Of a stretch of 64,000 bases of DNA, positions 1-9,177 are shown piece after piece (the stretch's first letter is position 1; each line of letters opens with the position of its first letter). The stretch comes from Acinetobacter beijerinckii CIP 110307 (lineage in GTDB: Bacteria > Pseudomonadota > Gammaproteobacteria > Pseudomonadales > Moraxellaceae), in NCBI RefSeq assembly GCF_000369005.1, contig NZ_KB849765.1:558001-622000 (forward strand), given 5' to 3'. A program made the position numbers and the translations under genes. The notes beneath the pieces were generated by a model. The model had not been told where the DNA came from, searched no databases, and saw only the letters and a program-made list of their open reading frames with translations.

Positions 1-807
1 ACCATCTTGCACTACATCGACTGCACGCACATCATTATCTTCATTAAAACCATAGGTCACGACTGGACGACCCACGCGAGGTAAAATCTCACGAATGTTG
101 GCATCATCGCCACAAACCACGGCTAAACCATAAAATGGCAAGTTATGTAAAAACTGAATAAAAGTATCTTTTAATTTATCAAAACTACCTTCATAGGTAT
201 CCATATGATCTGCATCAATATTGGTCACGATTGCGGCCATCGGCTGCAAATACAAGAATGATGCATCTGATTCATCGGCTTCCGCCACAATGAAACGACT
301 TTCACCTAATGCGGCATTAACACCCGTACTATTCAACAAACCGCCGATGACATAAGTTGGATCAAGATTCTCTTCCGCCAACATCGTGGTTAATAAACTG
401 GTAGTCGTGGTTTTGCCATGTGTCCCTGCAACTGCAATACCATGACGATAACGCATCAACTCACCCAACATCTCTGCACGACGTACAATCGGCGTACGAT
501 GTTCAATCGCAGCTTTGATCTCTGGATTTTCAGGATCAATCGCCGTCGATACCACCAATACATTGGCATTTTTAATATTGTCGGCGCTATGTCCAATATG
601 AACTTTTATACCATTTGCTTCGAGTTGAGCAGTGGTCTTAGACGCTTTAATATCTGAGCCTGAAACTTTATAACCTTGGTTGGCTAAAACTTCTGCAATA
701 CCGCACATCCCCGCACCACCAATCCCAACAAAGTGGATGTGTTTAATACGGCGCATTTCTGGCACTTTAATCAGCTTTTTGGCTTGGCTTGGATTTGTCG
801 GGGACAT
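1..807 (-). CDS. murC: UDP-N-acetylmuramate--L-alanine ligase (C-terminus beyond window)
   Basis: Cytoplasmic ligase that adds L-Ala to UDP-MurNAc using ATP, the first step of peptide-stem synthesis. The frame stays open from the ATG at 807 to the window edge (269 codons), so the C-terminal part is missing here. After a short leader it reads [20 protein letters not shown], the glycine-rich N-terminal nucleotide-binding signature of MurC, followed by [10 protein letters not shown]. An ATP-binding loop of the GTHGKTTTT type is encoded near 400-420. It lies 13 bases downstream of murG on the same strand, as in the division and cell wall (dcw) cluster. Identity is certain from the motif and neighbour. 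Confidence 0.95.
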   Translation of the reverse strand, partial: MSPTNPSQAKKLIKVPEMRRIKHIHFVGIGGAGMCGIAEVLANQGYKVSGSDIKASKTTAQLEANGIKVHIGHSADNIKNANVLVVSTAIDPENPEIKAAIEHRTPIVRRAEMLGELMRYRHGIAVAGTHGKTTTTSLLTTMLAEENLDPTYVIGGLLNSTGVNAALGESRFIVAEADESDASFLYLQPMAAIVTNIDADHMDTYEGSFDKLKDTFIQFLHNLPFYGLAVVCGDDANIREILPRVGRPVVTYGFNEDNDVRAVDVVQDG

Positions 808-820
808 AGATAAACTCGAA

Positions 821-1918
821 TTACAATTTTTTAATCAGATCAACCACATGCTGCGTTGCATTCGGTTGTGCTTGTTGGCGTGCTTTGATTGCCATTTCAG
901 AGAGCAGCTGACGATTCAACAAAGTCGCTAATAACTCATCTAAAACAGCAGGGGTCATGTCTGCTTGTTGGCAAATTTTGGCAGCACCTACATTTGCCAA
1001 AAATTTAGCATTTGCAGTTTGGTGATCATCTACAGCGATTGGAAGGGGTACAAAAACAGCAGCAAGACCTGCCGTTGCGACTTCTGTTACTGTTAATGCA
1101 CCTGCGCGACAGATAATTAAGTCTGCCTCACTATAAGCTTTTGCCATATCATGAATAAATGGCTCAACTTGAATGTTTAAACTTTGCGATGCGCCTTGAT
1201 ATCGCACACGTGTTGCATCTTGCTGATTTTGTCCGCATTGATGGAACACATTTAACGGAATATTGACCTTTTTCAAGGCTTCGGGCAAACGCTCATTTAA
1301 GGCTTGCGCCCCCAATGACCCACCGACAATCAATATATTAATCGGCAATTGTTCTTGTTCACGGGTTTGATAACGCCATGATGGATTCAAAATTGCCGTA
1401 ATTTCAGCGCGTACAGGATTCCCTGTCGTGACTACTTTATCACTAGTCGGGAAGGTATTTGGAAAAGCCTGACACACGGTTTTGGCAATGCGTGATAATT
1501 GTGTATTGGTAAATCCTGCAATCGCATTTTGCTCATGAATTAACACAGGAATACCGAGCAAACGTGCCGCCAAACCGCCGGGTCCAGCAACATAACCACC
1601 GAATCCAGCAACAGCATCAATATTAAGCTGCTTCATGTAGCGCATCGCGCTTAAGGTCGCTTTTAAAATTTTAAATGGCGCGCTGAGCTTACGTAATAAA
1701 CCATTACCACGCACACCTTGAATATCAATTTGATAAATTGGAATATTTTGATCTTTGAGTAAGCGATTTTCCATTCCCGTAGGCGTTGCTAACCATGAGA
1801 CTTGACAGCCTTCTTGTTGAAGTTGTTTGGCAACGGCAAGCGCAGGAAAAACATGCCCACCTGTACCAGCGGCCATCATCAAGACATGTTTAGGTTTGTT
1901 ATGTGGTGAATTGGTCAC
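821..1918 (-). CDS. murG: UDP-GlcNAc:undecaprenyl-PP-MurNAc-pentapeptide transferase
   Basis: Membrane-associated GT28 glycosyltransferase that converts lipid I to lipid II at the inner face of the cytoplasmic membrane. 365 residues, the usual length. The N-terminal [17 protein letters not shown] contains the MurG GGHxxPA loop. The middle has [13 protein letters not shown] and [10 protein letters not shown], and the C-terminal domain has [13 protein letters not shown] and [16 protein letters not shown] (UDP-GlcNAc site). It precedes murC by 13 bases on the same strand and is probably cotranscribed in the dcw cluster. Confidence 0.97.
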   Translation of the reverse strand: MTNSPHNKPKHVLMMAAGTGGHVFPALAVAKQLQQEGCQVSWLATPTGMENRLLKDQNIPIYQIDIQGVRGNGLLRKLSAPFKILKATLSAMRYMKQLNIDAVAGFGGYVAGPGGLAARLLGIPVLIHEQNAIAGFTNTQLSRIAKTVCQAFPNTFPTSDKVVTTGNPVRAEITAILNPSWRYQTREQEQLPINILIVGGSLGAQALNERLPEALKKVNIPLNVFHQCGQNQQDATRVRYQGASQSLNIQVEPFIHDMAKAYSEADLIICRAGALTVTEVATAGLAAVFVPLPIAVDDHQTANAKFLANVGAAKICQQADMTPAVLDELLATLLNRQLLSEMAIKARQQAQPNATQHVVDLIKKL

Positions 1919-2078
1919 GGTCTAATTCTTCAACTCAAAAAAGAAGGTTATCGTCTATTGTTTTCGGGAGTTATTCTAATCCTAAAGCTTCATTCACGAA
2001 AAGCGAATTTCACCTGTTTACAACAGAAAGCTATGCTTTTTTTAATTGTTAGTTAAAAACAACATCCTGTCTATGTCT

Positions 2079-2125
2079 AAATGCCCATTTGCCAGTGAAA
2101 TAACTTGAAATACAAACGGGCATTT
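2079..2125 (-). terminator. stem-loop downstream of gshB, possible terminator
   Basis: The arms 2079-2091 and 2113-2125 pair over 13 positions with a single A/C mismatch around a 21-base loop. This is the only structure in the 227-base gap between murG and gshB and lies just after the gshB stop. There is no clean T-tract on the minus strand, so its role as a terminator is uncertain. Confidence 0.35.
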
Positions 2126-2145
2126 CGGTCAAAAAAGATGCTTAT

Positions 2146-3090
2146 TTAAACTGTGCGACCTGCTTCTAAGACATTAAATAGATCATCTGCAATTGATGTT
2201 CCAAATTGAGCATCAATTTCACGGATACAGGTTGGACTGGTGACATTAATTTCAGTCACATAATTTCCAATCACATCAAGCCCTACAAAGATCAGACCTT
2301 TTTCACGCAGGAAAGGTCCTACTTTTGCCGCAATCATTTTGTCATTTTCAGTGAGTGGACGCGCCTGACCTAGACCACCTGCTGCCAAATTACCACGTAC
2401 TTCGCCATTTTGTGGAATGCGCGCCAAACAATACGGTATAGGTTCGCCGTTCACCATCAAGATACGCTTATCCCCTTCGACAATTTCGGGAATATAACGT
2501 TGTGCCATGATGGGACGTGTGCCCAATTCAGTGAGCATCTCCAAGGTTGCACCAATATTCACACCATCTTGGTATAAACGGAAAATCCCAGTCCCGCCCA
2601 TACCATCGAGTGGTTTTACAATCACATCGCCATGCTCTTTGATGAACTCACGAATCAGGCTTTGTTGAGAGGTCACCAAAGTCGGTACTTGTAACTCTGG
2701 AAATTGAGTCGCGAACAGCTTTTCATTACAGTCGCGTAGCGATTGTGGTTTGTTAATAATCCACGTACCTTCACGTTCAGCTTGTTCCAAAATATAAGTG
2801 GTATAGACAAAATTCATGTCAAACGGCGGATCTTTACGCATCAGCACCACATCGTATTCAGCCAATGACTCTTTGCGCTTCTCACCCAACTCATAATAAT
2901 GATTGTAATCTTCGAAGACTTTAAGCGGCGAAATCAAACCAAAGGCTTTGCCTTGATCTATATATAAATCGTGCTGTAATGCATAACCCAATTCATGACC
3001 GCGACGGCTTGCCGACCATAACATTGCCATTGTGGAATCTTTCTTGAGATTCACCGTTTCAATTGGGTCCATCACTACAAGTACACGCAT
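2146..3090 (-). CDS. gshB: glutathione synthetase
   Basis: ATP-grasp enzyme joining gamma-Glu-Cys and Gly to make glutathione in the cytoplasm. 314 residues, the normal bacterial length. It starts MRVLVVMDPIETVNLKKDST, the conserved GshB N-terminus. It also contains VVLMRKDPPFDMNFVYTTYI, the ATP-grasp glycine loop VKPLDGMGGTGIFR, and C-terminal GLDVIGNYVTEINVTSPTC (metal and ATP ligands). The gene stands alone. Its partner gshA is 41 kb away at 44082-45656, so the pathway is not an operon here. Confidence 0.97.
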   Translation of the reverse strand: MRVLVVMDPIETVNLKKDSTMAMLWSASRRGHELGYALQHDLYIDQGKAFGLISPLKVFEDYNHYYELGEKRKESLAEYDVVLMRKDPPFDMNFVYTTYILEQAEREGTWIINKPQSLRDCNEKLFATQFPELQVPTLVTSQQSLIREFIKEHGDVIVKPLDGMGGTGIFRLYQDGVNIGATLEMLTELGTRPIMAQRYIPEIVEGDKRILMVNGEPIPYCLARIPQNGEVRGNLAAGGLGQARPLTENDKMIAAKVGPFLREKGLIFVGLDVIGNYVTEINVTSPTCIREIDAQFGTSIADDLFNVLEAGRTV

Positions 3091-3313
3091 AATTTGACGC
3101 TCGTATTTTTAATCTTGACAAAAAGTATAGCGAAGTTTAGTGATGATGTTTAAACAAGTTATGTAATTCTTAAATCTAAAAAATTCTAATTTATTCAGAT
3201 CACTAGATTCGATTTATTTAAATAGACCGTTTTCTGAGTGATAAAAATTGAAAAATTACTGGTAGATAATTTCGATACCAGTAATTTCTAAAGCATTCAA
3301 TTTTATATTCAAC

Positions 3314-3796
3314 TTATGCCAACAGTTTTTGAATATCTTTGCTAATTTTTTCAGGTTTAGTCGTTGGTGAATAGCGTTTGATGACTTCACCATTTTGGTT
3401 AATCAAAAACTTGGTGAAATTCCATTTGATGCTTTCACTACCTAAAATGCCTTTGGCTTCTGAAGTGAGATATTTATAAATCGGATGCGCATTTGAACCA
3501 TTCACATCGACTTTGGCAAACATTGGAAATGATACGCCATAGTTACGCTGGCAGAAGCTGCCAATTTCTTCATTGCTCGATGGGTCTTGGTTAGCAAACT
3601 GGTTACATGGAAAACCTAAAATCACCAAACCTTGTTCTTGATAGTCCTGATATAGCTTTTCCAAACCTTCAAATTGTGGGGTTAAGCCGCATTGACTTGC
3701 AGTGTTCACCACCAATAAAACTTTGCCTTGATAGTCTGCAAAGTTCTTTTGCTCACCTTCTAAAAGTTCAGCCTGAAAATCATAAATTGTGGTCAT
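3314..3796 (-). CDS. glutathione peroxidase family protein (BtuE/Gpx type)
   Basis: Thiol peroxidase that reduces hydrogen peroxide and organic hydroperoxides using glutathione or thioredoxin. 160 residues, the typical bacterial length. The peroxidatic residue is Cys36 in [24 protein letters not shown] supplies the conserved Gln and WNFTKFLI the conserved Trp-Asn. It is transcribed away from an OhrR-like regulator whose gene starts 179 bases away, which suggests peroxide-responsive control from the shared intergenic region. Confidence 0.93.
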   Translation of the reverse strand: MTTIYDFQAELLEGEQKNFADYQGKVLLVVNTASQCGLTPQFEGLEKLYQDYQEQGLVILGFPCNQFANQDPSSNEEIGSFCQRNYGVSFPMFAKVDVNGSNAHPIYKYLTSEAKGILGSESIKWNFTKFLINQNGEVIKRYSPTTKPEKISKDIQKLLA

Positions 3797-3868
3797 ACAA
3801 CATCTCGCTCTGATTCAATCAATCTTATTTGCCTAATAGCTTTGTTTATTTGTTCAGCTATGCGAATT

Positions 3869-3924
3869 AATATTGCACACAAATATCTTGCATGCAAGTT
3901 AATTATGCACAATATACTTTTCCC
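3869..3924. promoter_or_regulatory. candidate operator region between peroxidase and OhrR-like genes
   Basis: The divergent intergenic region holds a perfect 12-base palindrome CTTGCATGCAAG at 3887-3898. It is flanked by a looser inverted pair, AATATTGCACA on the left and TGCACAATAT on the right. Palindromes between a MarR-family gene and its divergent target are typical MarR/OhrR operators. The match to a known OhrR consensus is not exact, so the assignment is inferred from position. Confidence 0.35.
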
Positions 3925-3975
3925 ATTAATCAAACTATACTGTGATTTCGCAAAGATGACCTTGAGGAGCAAAGC

Positions 3976-4428
3976 ATGACTGAATTTTCTTACTTGGATA
4001 ATCAAGTGTGTTTTGCGATGTATTCCGCGACCAATGCAATGATTCGCCAATATCGTCCCTTGCTTCAGGAATATGACCTGACCTATCCGCAATTTATTGT
4101 GCTGTTGGCTTTATACGAAAAGGACAATGTGACGTTGTCTGAAATTGGTCAAAAGACGTTTTTTGATTCGGGAACGCTGACGCCAATTATTAAAAAACTA
4201 GAAGAAAAGCAATTTTTAAAACGCGTTGCAGTGAAAGAAGATGAGCGTATGAAAAAGGTGATCTTGCTTGAAAAAGCACTTGCTGCAAAAGATGAAATTA
4301 CCTTAATTCCTTTTAAACTCGCCTGCTCTTTGGGTGTTGATCCAAATGATTTGGTGGCAATTCATAATTTATGTCATCGTTTTTTAAAGGGTTTAGAGGA
4401 TTCTAAACTCGAAAGCCTGAGTGAATAA
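3976..4428 (+). CDS. MarR-family regulator, OhrR-like
   Basis: Winged-helix repressor of 150 residues. The N-terminal stretch YLDNQVCFAMYSATNAMIR is the OhrR signature and carries Cys12, the expected peroxide-sensing cysteine. The DNA-binding region includes LSEIGQKTFFDSGTLTPIIKK. In the OhrR family, oxidation of this cysteine by organic hydroperoxide releases DNA. The divergent glutathione peroxidase is the obvious candidate target; no ohr gene is visible nearby. A DUF3565 gene starts at the base after its stop codon, so the two are probably cotranslated. Confidence 0.9.
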   Translation: MTEFSYLDNQVCFAMYSATNAMIRQYRPLLQEYDLTYPQFIVLLALYEKDNVTLSEIGQKTFFDSGTLTPIIKKLEEKQFLKRVAVKEDERMKKVILLEKALAAKDEITLIPFKLACSLGVDPNDLVAIHNLCHRFLKGLEDSKLESLSE

Positions 4429-4617
4429 ATGCAACAAGCCATTGTGGATTTTCATATCGATGAGGAAAACCATTGGGTTGCTGATCTAGCTTGTGGTCAC
4501 ACTCAGCATGTGCGCCACGACCCACCGTGGCAAAATCGCCCTTGGGTTTTGACTGAGCAAGGGCGTAATGAAAAGTTAGGTATGAAGTTGGAATGTAAAA
4601 AGTGTGAGGACGAGTAA
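4429..4617 (+). CDS. DUF3565 domain protein, small cysteine-containing
   Basis: 62 residues starting immediately after the marR stop. The sequence holds ADLACGHTQHVRHDPPWQ, the conserved core of DUF3565 proteins, and a C-terminal CKKC pair. Together with the CGH motif this suggests a zinc- or metal-binding site. The biochemical role is unknown. Coupling to the OhrR-like gene suggests expression with the peroxide response. Confidence 0.85.
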   Translation: MQQAIVDFHIDEENHWVADLACGHTQHVRHDPPWQNRPWVLTEQGRNEKLGMKLECKKCEDE

Positions 4618-4654
4618 TTCGCATAACGCCCACTATGTTAAATGCATGATTTAT

Positions 4655-5155
4655 TTATAAATCCTTACTAAAGAAGACTACATCCATATTTAAAAAATTA
4701 GAAGTAAAGGTTTTAATAAATCCTAACTTCTTTAAAAGGTTATGAGCTGGTACATTTTGTTCTTCAGAAAATGCTATTACCTTTTTAAAATTTCTATTTT
4801 TCATGTCTTCTAGCAATCTTGAAGTAGCTTCAATGACATATCCTTGTCCTCGTTCGCTTTTGACCAATCTAAAACCTAATTCTGCTTCATCTGTCCCATC
4901 TACAGTACACATTTCAAAACCGCAGTAACCAACAATCTTATTGGTGTTTTTAGAGATAATAGCTAATTTTCCAAATCCATATCTTTCATAATGTTCTAAG
5001 ATTTCATAAAAACGATTTGTTGCATCTTCAACATTCAATGTTCCGTTAGGTGAAAAAACCATGAAGTCTTTATCTTGAAATAGGGTGATAGCTTCATTTA
5101 AGTTTTCTTCAGCAAATGGTTTTAATAATAAGTTTTTTGTTTCAAATACAGCCAT
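4655..5155 (-). CDS. GNAT family N-acetyltransferase (RimJ/RimL-like)
   Basis: 166-residue acetyl-CoA-dependent acetyltransferase. The opening FETKNLLLKPFAEENLNEAI and the later NKIVGYCGFEM and AELGFRLVKSERGQGYVIEA match the RimJ/RimL-type GNAT fold, with the acetyl-CoA loop at about residues 100-110. AHNLLKKLGFIK is the final conserved motif. The substrate cannot be read from sequence. It is convergent with DUF3565 and more AT-rich than its neighbours, consistent with an accessory gene. Confidence 0.85.
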   Translation of the reverse strand: MAVFETKNLLLKPFAEENLNEAITLFQDKDFMVFSPNGTLNVEDATNRFYEILEHYERYGFGKLAIISKNTNKIVGYCGFEMCTVDGTDEAELGFRLVKSERGQGYVIEATSRLLEDMKNRNFKKVIAFSEEQNVPAHNLLKKLGFIKTFTSNFLNMDVVFFSKDL

Positions 5156-5410
5156 TTTTCAATCTACCTAAAATCAACATAAGCCTTATGCGAAACACCT
5201 AAACTTTTTCTTTCCACATCAAAATATTAAATTAAGCCATTCTATGGTTCAGAGCACTGGAGCGATTTTTTTGTAATTTTTCACGTTTCATGCTTATTTT
5301 TCAACAATTGATGAGTTAATTATTTCTCTTAACAACTAAACTCAATCCTTGACCTCAAGCTAAGTTGAGCTTTTATAGTTGTCTTTTAAGCTAAAAACAT
5401 GGACAGATGA

Positions 5411-6130
5411 ATGGATAACTCGAATAAAACTTTTCTCATATACGGCGTTAGTAAGGGACTAGGAAAAGCGATTGTTCAAACTATTCCAAAGCCAACAGAT
5501 ACCATCTATGGCGTATCTCGCACCCAACCACAAGAAATTCCAAACTTAAACTGGATCCGTACTGATCTCTCCAAATCTGAACAGGCTGTAAGTGATGTAA
5601 AGGCTGTGATTGGACAGCAAAAAATTGATGTGCTGATTTACAACGTGGGCATTTGGGAACAACGAGCTTTTAGCGACAACTATAATTTCGAAAATGTTTC
5701 TGCTAATGAAATAAACCAAATAATTAATACCAATATCACTACTTGTATCCAATCCATTCAATTTCTCATTGAAAATCTAAAACTATCTGATAACGCCAAA
5801 ATCATTCTGATCGGTTCCACTTGGGGTGTTGAGAATCATAACGGTAAAGAACTTGTTTTTTCTGCCACCAAATTTGCCTTAAGAGGTATTGCACAATCAC
5901 TACGAGAAATCTTACGTGAACATTTTATTGGTGTAAGTGTGCTTAATCTAGGCTACCTTGCCAGTGAATATGAAATTGAAAAACCTGTTGAAGAAATTTT
6001 AGAAGAAACTGAATCTGCGTTAATTCCTTTGATAGATGTTATTCATGCAATTCATTTTATTATTTCAACTAGTAAAGCAGCCTGTGTAAAAGAAATACTT
6101 ATGCCTGCAATGTTAGATAAGAATGTTTAG
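5411..6130 (+). CDS. short-chain dehydrogenase-like protein lacking the catalytic Tyr
   Basis: 239 residues with an SDR Rossmann N-terminus (IYGVSKGLGKAI, about residues 10-21), the NVGIWE equivalent of NNAG at 78-83, and the catalytic-type Ser136 in IGSTWG. The position of the invariant YxxxK Tyr is Phe150 (FSATK, Lys154 retained). A standard SDR hydride-transfer mechanism needs that Tyr, so the protein may bind NAD(P) without ordinary catalysis or use another residue. It stands alone between a GNAT gene and a DUF389 gene. Confidence 0.8.
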   Translation: MDNSNKTFLIYGVSKGLGKAIVQTIPKPTDTIYGVSRTQPQEIPNLNWIRTDLSKSEQAVSDVKAVIGQQKIDVLIYNVGIWEQRAFSDNYNFENVSANEINQIINTNITTCIQSIQFLIENLKLSDNAKIILIGSTWGVENHNGKELVFSATKFALRGIAQSLREILREHFIGVSVLNLGYLASEYEIEKPVEEILEETESALIPLIDVIHAIHFIISTSKAACVKEILMPAMLDKNV

Positions 6131-6312
6131 GTTATTTACAACTTCGATTGTGATCATAATCTTGGGGTTTGATTAAAAAGGAGCATTATGTTGGCATGTA
6201 AATTTACGAAGTTCATTTCAAAACTATAATTTTCTAAGTTAGGTTTAATTATCTATATTTTTTTTAAATAATTAAGTTTAATAAGGATAGATAAACCACT
6301 TAGAATGTTGTT

Positions 6313-7449
6313 ATGAATAAAAAAGATGATGATCCGACAATCATATTAGAAGATACACCTGATCAAGAAAAGTATGAGAAACTCAAAGAAAAGCTAAAAT
6401 ATAAACAAGCACTTAGGGCAAATGTCAAAAAAATAGATCATAAAAATGTTCGTTTGAACATTCAAGCGGATGCTTTACCAAGTAAAACATTTTTTATCAT
6501 GAATGCTTTGGCGGCAATTATTGCTGGATATGGTCTCCTTGCAAATTCATCTGCGGTTGTGATTGGTGCGATGTTAGTTGCAATGATGCTCGGACCTATT
6601 TCTGGCATAGCCCTTTCTTTTATTGATAATAGATGGATTTTGTTTAGAACAGCTTTTACAACCCTCATATTAGGGTTAATTATGATTTTTTCTATCGGAG
6701 TCATTTTAGGTTTAATTAATATAAATCTACCGATCACCAATGAAATTTTAGCTCGTACTCAACCCACAATTATAGACTTAATGATTGCGCTCGCAGGCGG
6801 TGCTGCGGGGGCCTTTGCCTCAATTTCTCCCCGACTTTCTGTTGCTGTTGTTGGCGTTGCTGTGGCTACAGCTTTAGTCCCACCTTTGGTGGTCAGTGGC
6901 ATTTTAGTTGCCCATATGGAATGGAAAAATGCCACAAATGCTTTAATTCTGGCAGTCACTAACATTATTGCAATTCAAGTAAGTTCTTCACTAGTTTTAT
7001 GGATTGCGGGATTCCGCCGAGGCTCAGATGTTGAAGTTAAAAGTAATATTTTAGAGTTTATAAAAAGAAATATTATTAGCTTATGCTTTTTAGTCGCATT
7101 AGCGATTTATTTAACCCTCAATTTTATGCATATGCTGAATAAACAAATGTATGAAAATTCAATTAAATCAGAAGTCAAAAGTTTTTTTAACATTAAAAAT
7201 AATATCGTCGATACTATTCAATTTGATAAACGTGGTGATTTTACTTTGGTGAGAGTTGTCGTTAGAGGAGATATCCAGCCACAACCTTTAGACATTCAAA
7301 AACTCAATGAGTCTTTAAAAAGAGACTTAAATGGTCAGTCAACGGTTACTCAAGTTAGATTTATTCCTATCCAAATAATTGAAGCGCCCGACAGTCCAAA
7401 TATAATGATCAAACCCAAAGAAGCATCTCGTTTAGTCAAAGGGCATTAA
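6313..7449 (+). CDS. DUF389 family integral membrane protein
   Basis: 378 residues with a charged N-terminal tail (about 1-60) and at least six hydrophobic segments. These include FFIMNALAAIIAGYGLLANS, VVIGAMLVAMMLGPISG and AVVGVAVATALVPPLVVSG. The conserved SSAVVIGAMLVAM...GPI and ATALVPPL motifs identify DUF389 (TIGR00341-type) proteins. A hydrophilic C-terminal domain of about 100 residues follows the last membrane segment. Function is not established. The region before it holds only a 13-codon ORF and a likely promoter. Confidence 0.85.
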   Translation: MNKKDDDPTIILEDTPDQEKYEKLKEKLKYKQALRANVKKIDHKNVRLNIQADALPSKTFFIMNALAAIIAGYGLLANSSAVVIGAMLVAMMLGPISGIALSFIDNRWILFRTAFTTLILGLIMIFSIGVILGLININLPITNEILARTQPTIIDLMIALAGGAAGAFASISPRLSVAVVGVAVATALVPPLVVSGILVAHMEWKNATNALILAVTNIIAIQVSSSLVLWIAGFRRGSDVEVKSNILEFIKRNIISLCFLVALAIYLTLNFMHMLNKQMYENSIKSEVKSFFNIKNNIVDTIQFDKRGDFTLVRVVVRGDIQPQPLDIQKLNESLKRDLNGQSTVTQVRFIPIQIIEAPDSPNIMIKPKEASRLVKGH

Positions 7450-7526
7450 TCTAGTATTCATTCCATTAGAAAAATTTAGCTTATTTTCTAATCATTATTT
7501 CCAAAAATTGATCAATTAAAATCAAC

Positions 7527-7552
7527 AAAAAAGGAAGCCTTCGCTTCCTTTT
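7527..7552 (-). terminator. rho-independent terminator of pyrE
   Basis: A-tract, stem GGAAGC / GCTTCC with a CTTC tetraloop, then a T-tract on both sides. It lies 16 bases past the pyrE stop and may also end the DUF389 transcript. Confidence 0.85.
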
Positions 7553-7568
7553 CATCTACATCTAAAAC

Positions 7569-8219
7569 TTAGATGCCATATTTTTCACGATAAGCCTGCA
7601 TATTTGCTAAAGCGTCTTTCTCGCCTTTTGTATCTAAATAATCCATCAAATCTTTCATCGTGATTAAGGCATGCACAGGAATTTCGAGTTCTTTTTGCAC
7701 TTCCTGAATCGCAGAAAGCTCACCCTGACCACGTTCTTGACGGTCTAGCGCAACTAAGACACCTGCAATCGTCGCACCTGCATTTTTTAAGATGGTGACA
7801 ACTTCACGAATCGCAGTCCCTGCAGTGATCACATCATCAATGATCCAAACTTTTTGACCTGCAACCGATGCACCAACCAACACACCACCTTCACCATGAT
7901 CTTTGGCTTCTTTACGGTTAAAACCCCAAGGAACACTTTTGCCATGTACTTGAGACAACGCCACAGCAGTCGCCGCAACAAAAGGAATGCCTTTGTACGC
8001 AGGACCGAAAATCACACCAACATTTTCGCACTGAACCAATTTATCTGCATAGCCTTGAGCTAACAAAGACAATGCTTCACCATCATTGAGCAAACCTGCG
8101 TTAAAGAAATAAGGACTGACACGGCCTGATTTTAAGGTAAACTCACCAAATTTAAGCACACCACGTGATAATGCGAGTTCGATAAAAGCTTGCGGATGAA
8201 ATGACACAGGCGTTGTCAT
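7569..8219 (-). CDS. pyrE: orotate phosphoribosyltransferase
   Basis: Pyrimidine biosynthesis enzyme that joins orotate and PRPP to give OMP. The ATG at 8219 ([17 protein letters not shown]) gives 216 residues, the usual length. The frame is open 22 codons further upstream, but that extension has no family similarity. The PRPP loop [16 protein letters not shown], the [10 protein letters not shown] motif and [13 protein letters not shown] (catalytic loop) are all present. It is divergent from crc/exoIII, with about 40 bases between starts, the same arrangement seen in Pseudomonas. Confidence 0.96.
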   Translation of the reverse strand: MTTPVSFHPQAFIELALSRGVLKFGEFTLKSGRVSPYFFNAGLLNDGEALSLLAQGYADKLVQCENVGVIFGPAYKGIPFVAATAVALSQVHGKSVPWGFNRKEAKDHGEGGVLVGASVAGQKVWIIDDVITAGTAIREVVTILKNAGATIAGVLVALDRQERGQGELSAIQEVQKELEIPVHALITMKDLMDYLDTKGEKDALANMQAYREKYGI

Positions 8220-8260
8220 ATAAGGTGCTCCAAATTCTTTAATTGAGGTTAAACAGACGT

Positions 8261-9085
8261 ATGATACCAAAGGATAGCTATCCAAGTGATGTAAAAATTC
8301 TTAGAGTCGTTTCAATCAACGTAAATGGTCTACGTTCATCGGTAACAAAAGGTCTACTCGAATGGTTAGAACAATCGGGTGCCGATGTGGTGTGTATGCA
8401 AGAAAGCCGCATCACCCACGAACAATGGACCGATAAATTTAAACCTGAAGGTTGGTACACTCACCTCTTCCCTGCTGAACGTGCAGGTTATGCAGGTACG
8501 GCGATTTATAGCCGCTTACCCTTTGTCTCAGTCAAAGATGGTTTAGGTTTTGAACTTGCGGACTCTCAGGGTCGTTTTGTTACGGCTGAGTTTGATTTAG
8601 GACTGTCACATCCTGTTCATATTGCTTCTTTATACTTGCCATCAGGTTCAAGTGGTGATGAAGCACAAGCACGCAAAGATTTATTTCTACAAGAATATGC
8701 GCAAATACTAAAAAAATGGCGAGATGAAAATAAATCAATCATTGTGTGTGGTGACTACAATATCGTACACAAGCGTATCGATATTAAAAACTGGTCAGGC
8801 AACCAGAAGTCATCAGGCGTTTTGCCGCATGAACGTGCATGGCTTGATCATATTTATGATGAATTAGGTTACGTCGATACTTTTCGAGAAGTACGACATG
8901 AAGCTGAATTATATTCATGGTGGTCAAATCGTGGTCAAGCGCGTGCGAAAAATGTCGGTTGGCGTATTGACTATCATGCCTGCTCTCCAGACTGGAAAAC
9001 TCGCACCGCAAATGCATGGGTCTATAAAGAACAATGGTTTAGCGACCATGCACCTGTGATTATCGACTATAAAATACACGAATAA
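8261..9085 (+). CDS. crc: Crc / exodeoxyribonuclease III family protein
   Basis: Endonuclease/exonuclease/phosphatase-fold protein, 274 residues from the ATG at 8261; a TTG at 8243 is an alternative start. Location next to pyrE and overall similarity ([33 protein letters not shown]) match Crc, which in Pseudomonas assists Hfq in catabolite repression. Unlike Pseudomonas Crc, the exonuclease III active-site residues are intact: Asn in VNG, Glu in MQES, GDYN, WRIDYH and SDHAP. It may therefore be an active nuclease, a regulator, or both. A perfect inverted repeat overlaps its stop codon. Confidence 0.88.
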   Translation: MIPKDSYPSDVKILRVVSINVNGLRSSVTKGLLEWLEQSGADVVCMQESRITHEQWTDKFKPEGWYTHLFPAERAGYAGTAIYSRLPFVSVKDGLGFELADSQGRFVTAEFDLGLSHPVHIASLYLPSGSSGDEAQARKDLFLQEYAQILKKWRDENKSIIVCGDYNIVHKRIDIKNWSGNQKSSGVLPHERAWLDHIYDELGYVDTFREVRHEAELYSWWSNRGQARAKNVGWRIDYHACSPDWKTRTANAWVYKEQWFSDHAPVIIDYKIHE

Positions 9086-9103
9086 GTGAACAAGTGTTCA
9101 CTT
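9084..9103. promoter_or_regulatory. perfect inverted repeat at the crc 3' end
   Basis: AAGTGAACA and TGTTCACTT pair perfectly around AG. There is no T-tract, so this is unlikely to be a terminator. The form (9-base arms, 2-base centre) is typical of TetR-type operators. It lies about 75 bases upstream of the small RNA candidate at 9178 and could control it. The cognate regulator is unknown. Confidence 0.4.
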
Positions 9104-9177
9104 TGACCGTCTCTTTAGCTTACATCTCGTGTCGTTTTTTGTGTATTTTTATTTACCAGCTGTAACGGCATTATAGC

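Noticed and set aside
418..931. Plus-strand open frames opposite murC and murG
   Set aside because: They are antisense shadows of well-conserved cell wall genes and show no family features or ribosome sites.
9103..9131. TTGACC at 9103 as the -35 box of the small RNA promoter
   Set aside because: No -10-like sequence lies 16-18 bases downstream, and the predicted RNA 5' stem begins about 75 bases further on.
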